Shown piece by piece: positions 16,466-18,177 of a stretch of DNA of 18,177 nucleotides (position 1 is its first letter; the number at the start of each line of letters is the position of its first letter). Source of the stretch: Pelagophyceae sp. CCMP2097 (taxonomy: Eukaryota; Sar; Pelagophyceae); NCBI GenBank assembly GCA_026770575.1, contig MU657206.1, positions 180,124 to 198,300 of the forward strand, given 5' to 3'. The position numbers were made by a program, and so were the translations under genes. The notes below the pieces were generated by a model, which saw only the letters and a program-made list of their open reading frames with translations, had not been told where the DNA came from and ran no database searches.

Positions 16466-17668
16466 ATGATCGTGCTGCCGGGCGAGGAGATCACGGCCGC
16501 CGAGGGCGGCTGGATGCGCGGCCACGGCACCTACGTGCGGCCCGCGCCGCCGCCGCCGCCCCGAATCGCGAAGAAGCGTTTGTCTTTAGGTGGAGCCCGC
16601 GTCGCGCGCCCTCGTCGCGTAAGCCCACGCCTGCCTCGCATCCAGAGACGCCGGCGCACCGAATACGCTAGGTGCGCCGCCGGCAGCGTCGAGCGCGCAC
16701 GCCGGCGGCGTCCTGCGGCCGTCGAGCCGTTGCCGGACCGTCGCATCCAGTGGGGTCGTGAGAGTGGTTGCGCGTAGGTCAACAAGCTCGTCTCCGTCCG
16801 CCCGACGGGCGGCCGCTACACCGGCGAGGTCGGCGACCTCGTCGTCGGCCGCGTCATCGAGGTCGCGCACAAGTCGTGGAAGCTCGAGATTGGCGGCGCG
16901 CGGCGCGCGACGCTCGCGCTGTCGTCGGTGAACCTCCCCGACGACGCGCAGCGCATCCGGACGCAGGAGGACGCTCTGGCCATGCGGTCCGTCTTCGCCG
17001 AGGGCGACGTCGTCTGCGCCGAAGTCCAGGCGGTGCACAACGACGGCCAGGTGCACCTGCACACGCGGTCCAACCGCTACGGCCGGCTCCGCAACGGCAC
17101 CCTCGTCGTCGTTCGCGCGGCGCAGGTCCGCCGCCTGCCGCAGCACTTTGCCTCGCCCGCCGGCGCCGGCGTCGACGTGGCCCTCGGCAACAACGGCTGG
17201 GTCTGGGTCCAGCGCGCGGTCCCAGAGGCGTGGCAAAAGGCGGAGACGGCGGAGACCGGCGGCGGCTCCGGCGCCGCCGACGCTTTGCTCTCCGCCGCGG
17301 CCTGGAACCGCCTGCGCAACCGGCACGCCGACACGCCGACGTCGGCCGCCGACGAGCAGCGCGTCTGCCGCGCGGCCAACGCAGTGCGCGTCCTCGGCGC
17401 CGGCGGCGCCGCAGTCACCGCCGACTCCATTGCCACCGTCGTTCGCGACTCCCAACACCTGGCTCCGAGCGCCATGCTGCGCGCCGGCAACGTCCGCACC
17501 CTTGTCGACGCCATTTCGCTCTCCGCCGCGCCCAAAACGGGCCGTGCGGGCAAGCGACGGAAACGCAGCGCCCAAGGCGACGACGACGCCCCGGACGACG
17601 ACGCCCCGGACGACGACGGCCTCGACGACGACGGCCTCGACGCCGTCGACGACGACGACGACTTGTGA
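16466..17668 (+). CDS. RRP4: Exosome complex RNA-binding subunit Rrp4
   Basis: Four exons, 16466-16534, 16590-16618, 16672-16696 and 16778-17668, give 337 residues. Rrp4 is a cap subunit of the RNA exosome that threads RNA to the nucleases during 3' processing of 5.8S rRNA and in decay. The N-terminal motif GGWMRGHGTYV, then AGSVERVNKLVSV assembled over three junctions, is the family signature. The S1 domain follows (YTGEVGDLVVGRV, about 55-135), then a KH-type region with the Rrp4-like GNNGWVWV at 178-185. Exons 2 and 3 are only 29 and 25 nt. Introns are 55, 53 and 81 nt; the third (16697-16777) has a GC donor (GCACGC). Without splicing, the frame from the ATG runs on as arginine-rich nonsense to a TAG at the third acceptor. 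The C-terminal tail is a repeated acidic stretch after a KRRKR motif, which could be a nuclear signal. Confidence 0.93.
17579..17638 (+). repeat. 15-bp tandem repeat encoding the acidic Rrp4 tail
   Basis: Four in-frame 15-nt units encode DDDAP, DDDAP, DDDGL and DDDGL, followed by more Asp codons to the stop. Confidence 0.9.
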
Positions 17669-18177
17669 GAAGCTCCTGCTCGCTTTAAGCGTTCCAGCCA
17701 GACATCTCCCCCGAGTCCCGGACAACGCGGGGGGGTCACCCACTACAGCTGCACCGAACTCGGGGCTTGAGCAGCACGGACTGTGGCCCTCGAATTTGAC
17801 ATCGAGTTGCCCCGGGCCCTTGGAGCATTGGTGGTGGGATGGGGGAAGGCTAACGCGACAAGTGTCGTGGACGAGTGGTGGGATGGGGGGATGGCTTACG
17901 CGACGCGTGTCGTGGAAGAGCAGGGGTGGCGGGTGGGGAGGGGGTGGGGTCGCCAGACCCCCCCGTGTCGAGCGAGCACAGGTCGAAAAAGGAGACAGAG
18001 CTCCTGATATTAGATGGGTTTTCTCGCGTAACATCTCGACTCCTTGACCCCACTCGTCTCGAGCCCGCACGGCGATTCCGCGTACACGCTTTGGGGCGCG
18101 TCTTCGTCGCGAGGGGCCACCCATGGCCATGCAAATTTTGTCCCGGGCCGGTGAGTAGAGCCTACAATCTGCCTGTG
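17669..18177. other. Intergenic region to window end
   Basis: No gene is supported after the RRP4 stop. A tandem repeat lies at 17832-17920 and a G-rich run continues to about 17950. A long minus-strand frame crosses the region, but it is a compositional shadow of RRP4 with no motif. Confidence 0.5.
17832..17920. repeat. 44/45-bp tandem repeat, two copies
   Basis: Copy 1 is 17832-17875 and copy 2 is 17876-17920. Both start TGGTGGGATGGGGG and contain CGACxxxxGTCG-like self-complementary cores (CGACAAGTGTCG and CGACGCGTGTCG). The loop bases differ but the arms remain paired in both copies. Confidence 0.8.

Noticed and set aside
16586..18130. 514-codon open frame on the minus strand
   Set aside because: It runs antisense to RRP4 in a complementary frame, has no family motif, and reads as a valine- and arginine-rich shadow.

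Overview
The window looks like nuclear DNA from a compact, very GC-rich, intron-bearing eukaryote, most likely a photosynthetic alga. A pelagophyte stramenopile similar to Aureococcus or Pelagomonas is my best guess. Eukaryotic marks are a kinesin, an Rpf2 Brix protein, an exosome Rrp4 and many short spliceosomal introns. The alga call rests on a plastid-lipid-associated (fibrillin) protein that starts with a secretory signal peptide, as expected for a complex plastid. The organism name is inference. There is no bacterial operon, tRNA, rRNA, CRISPR array or insertion sequence that I can support.

Layout, left to right: repeat-rich intergenic DNA (1-283); PAP/fibrillin (+, 284-1189); a 565-nt convergent gap; thioredoxin (-, 1755-2313); an unrecognised small gene (-, exon 2756-3031); Rpf2 (+, 3252-4372); a Ycf45/SpoIIIAA-type P-loop ATPase with duplicated SAP-like segments (+, 4692-6851); a 12-exon GT14/Core-2-I-branching (DUF266-like) glycosyltransferase (-, 6919-9499); a tandem AAA+ protein with a decayed second ATPase (+, 9600-13149); an N-terminal-motor kinesin with a Q-rich tail (-, 13258-15211); a possibly ciliary PYTL-motif protein (+, 15291-16287); exosome subunit Rrp4 (+, 16466-17668); and repeat-bearing intergenic DNA to the end. 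Most of these genes are invisible as single open frames. I rebuilt them by joining exons so that phase, splice sites and family motifs agree.

Genes are packed tightly. Two pairs diverge from start codons only 79 and 100 nt apart, and two pairs converge within about 70-110 nt. Rpf2 and Rrp4 both serve ribosome assembly and rRNA processing. The kinesin and its divergent neighbour may share a cytoskeletal or ciliary role. The other neighbours have no evident joint pathway.

The most striking signal is the splicing code. In 26 reconstructed introns, five have GC instead of GT donors, the commonest GT donor is GTGCGY rather than GTRAGT, 20 acceptors are TAG despite the GC-rich background, and lengths go down to 31 nt. 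A second notable signal is a 118-nt nest of direct and inverted repeats inside the glycosyltransferase gene.
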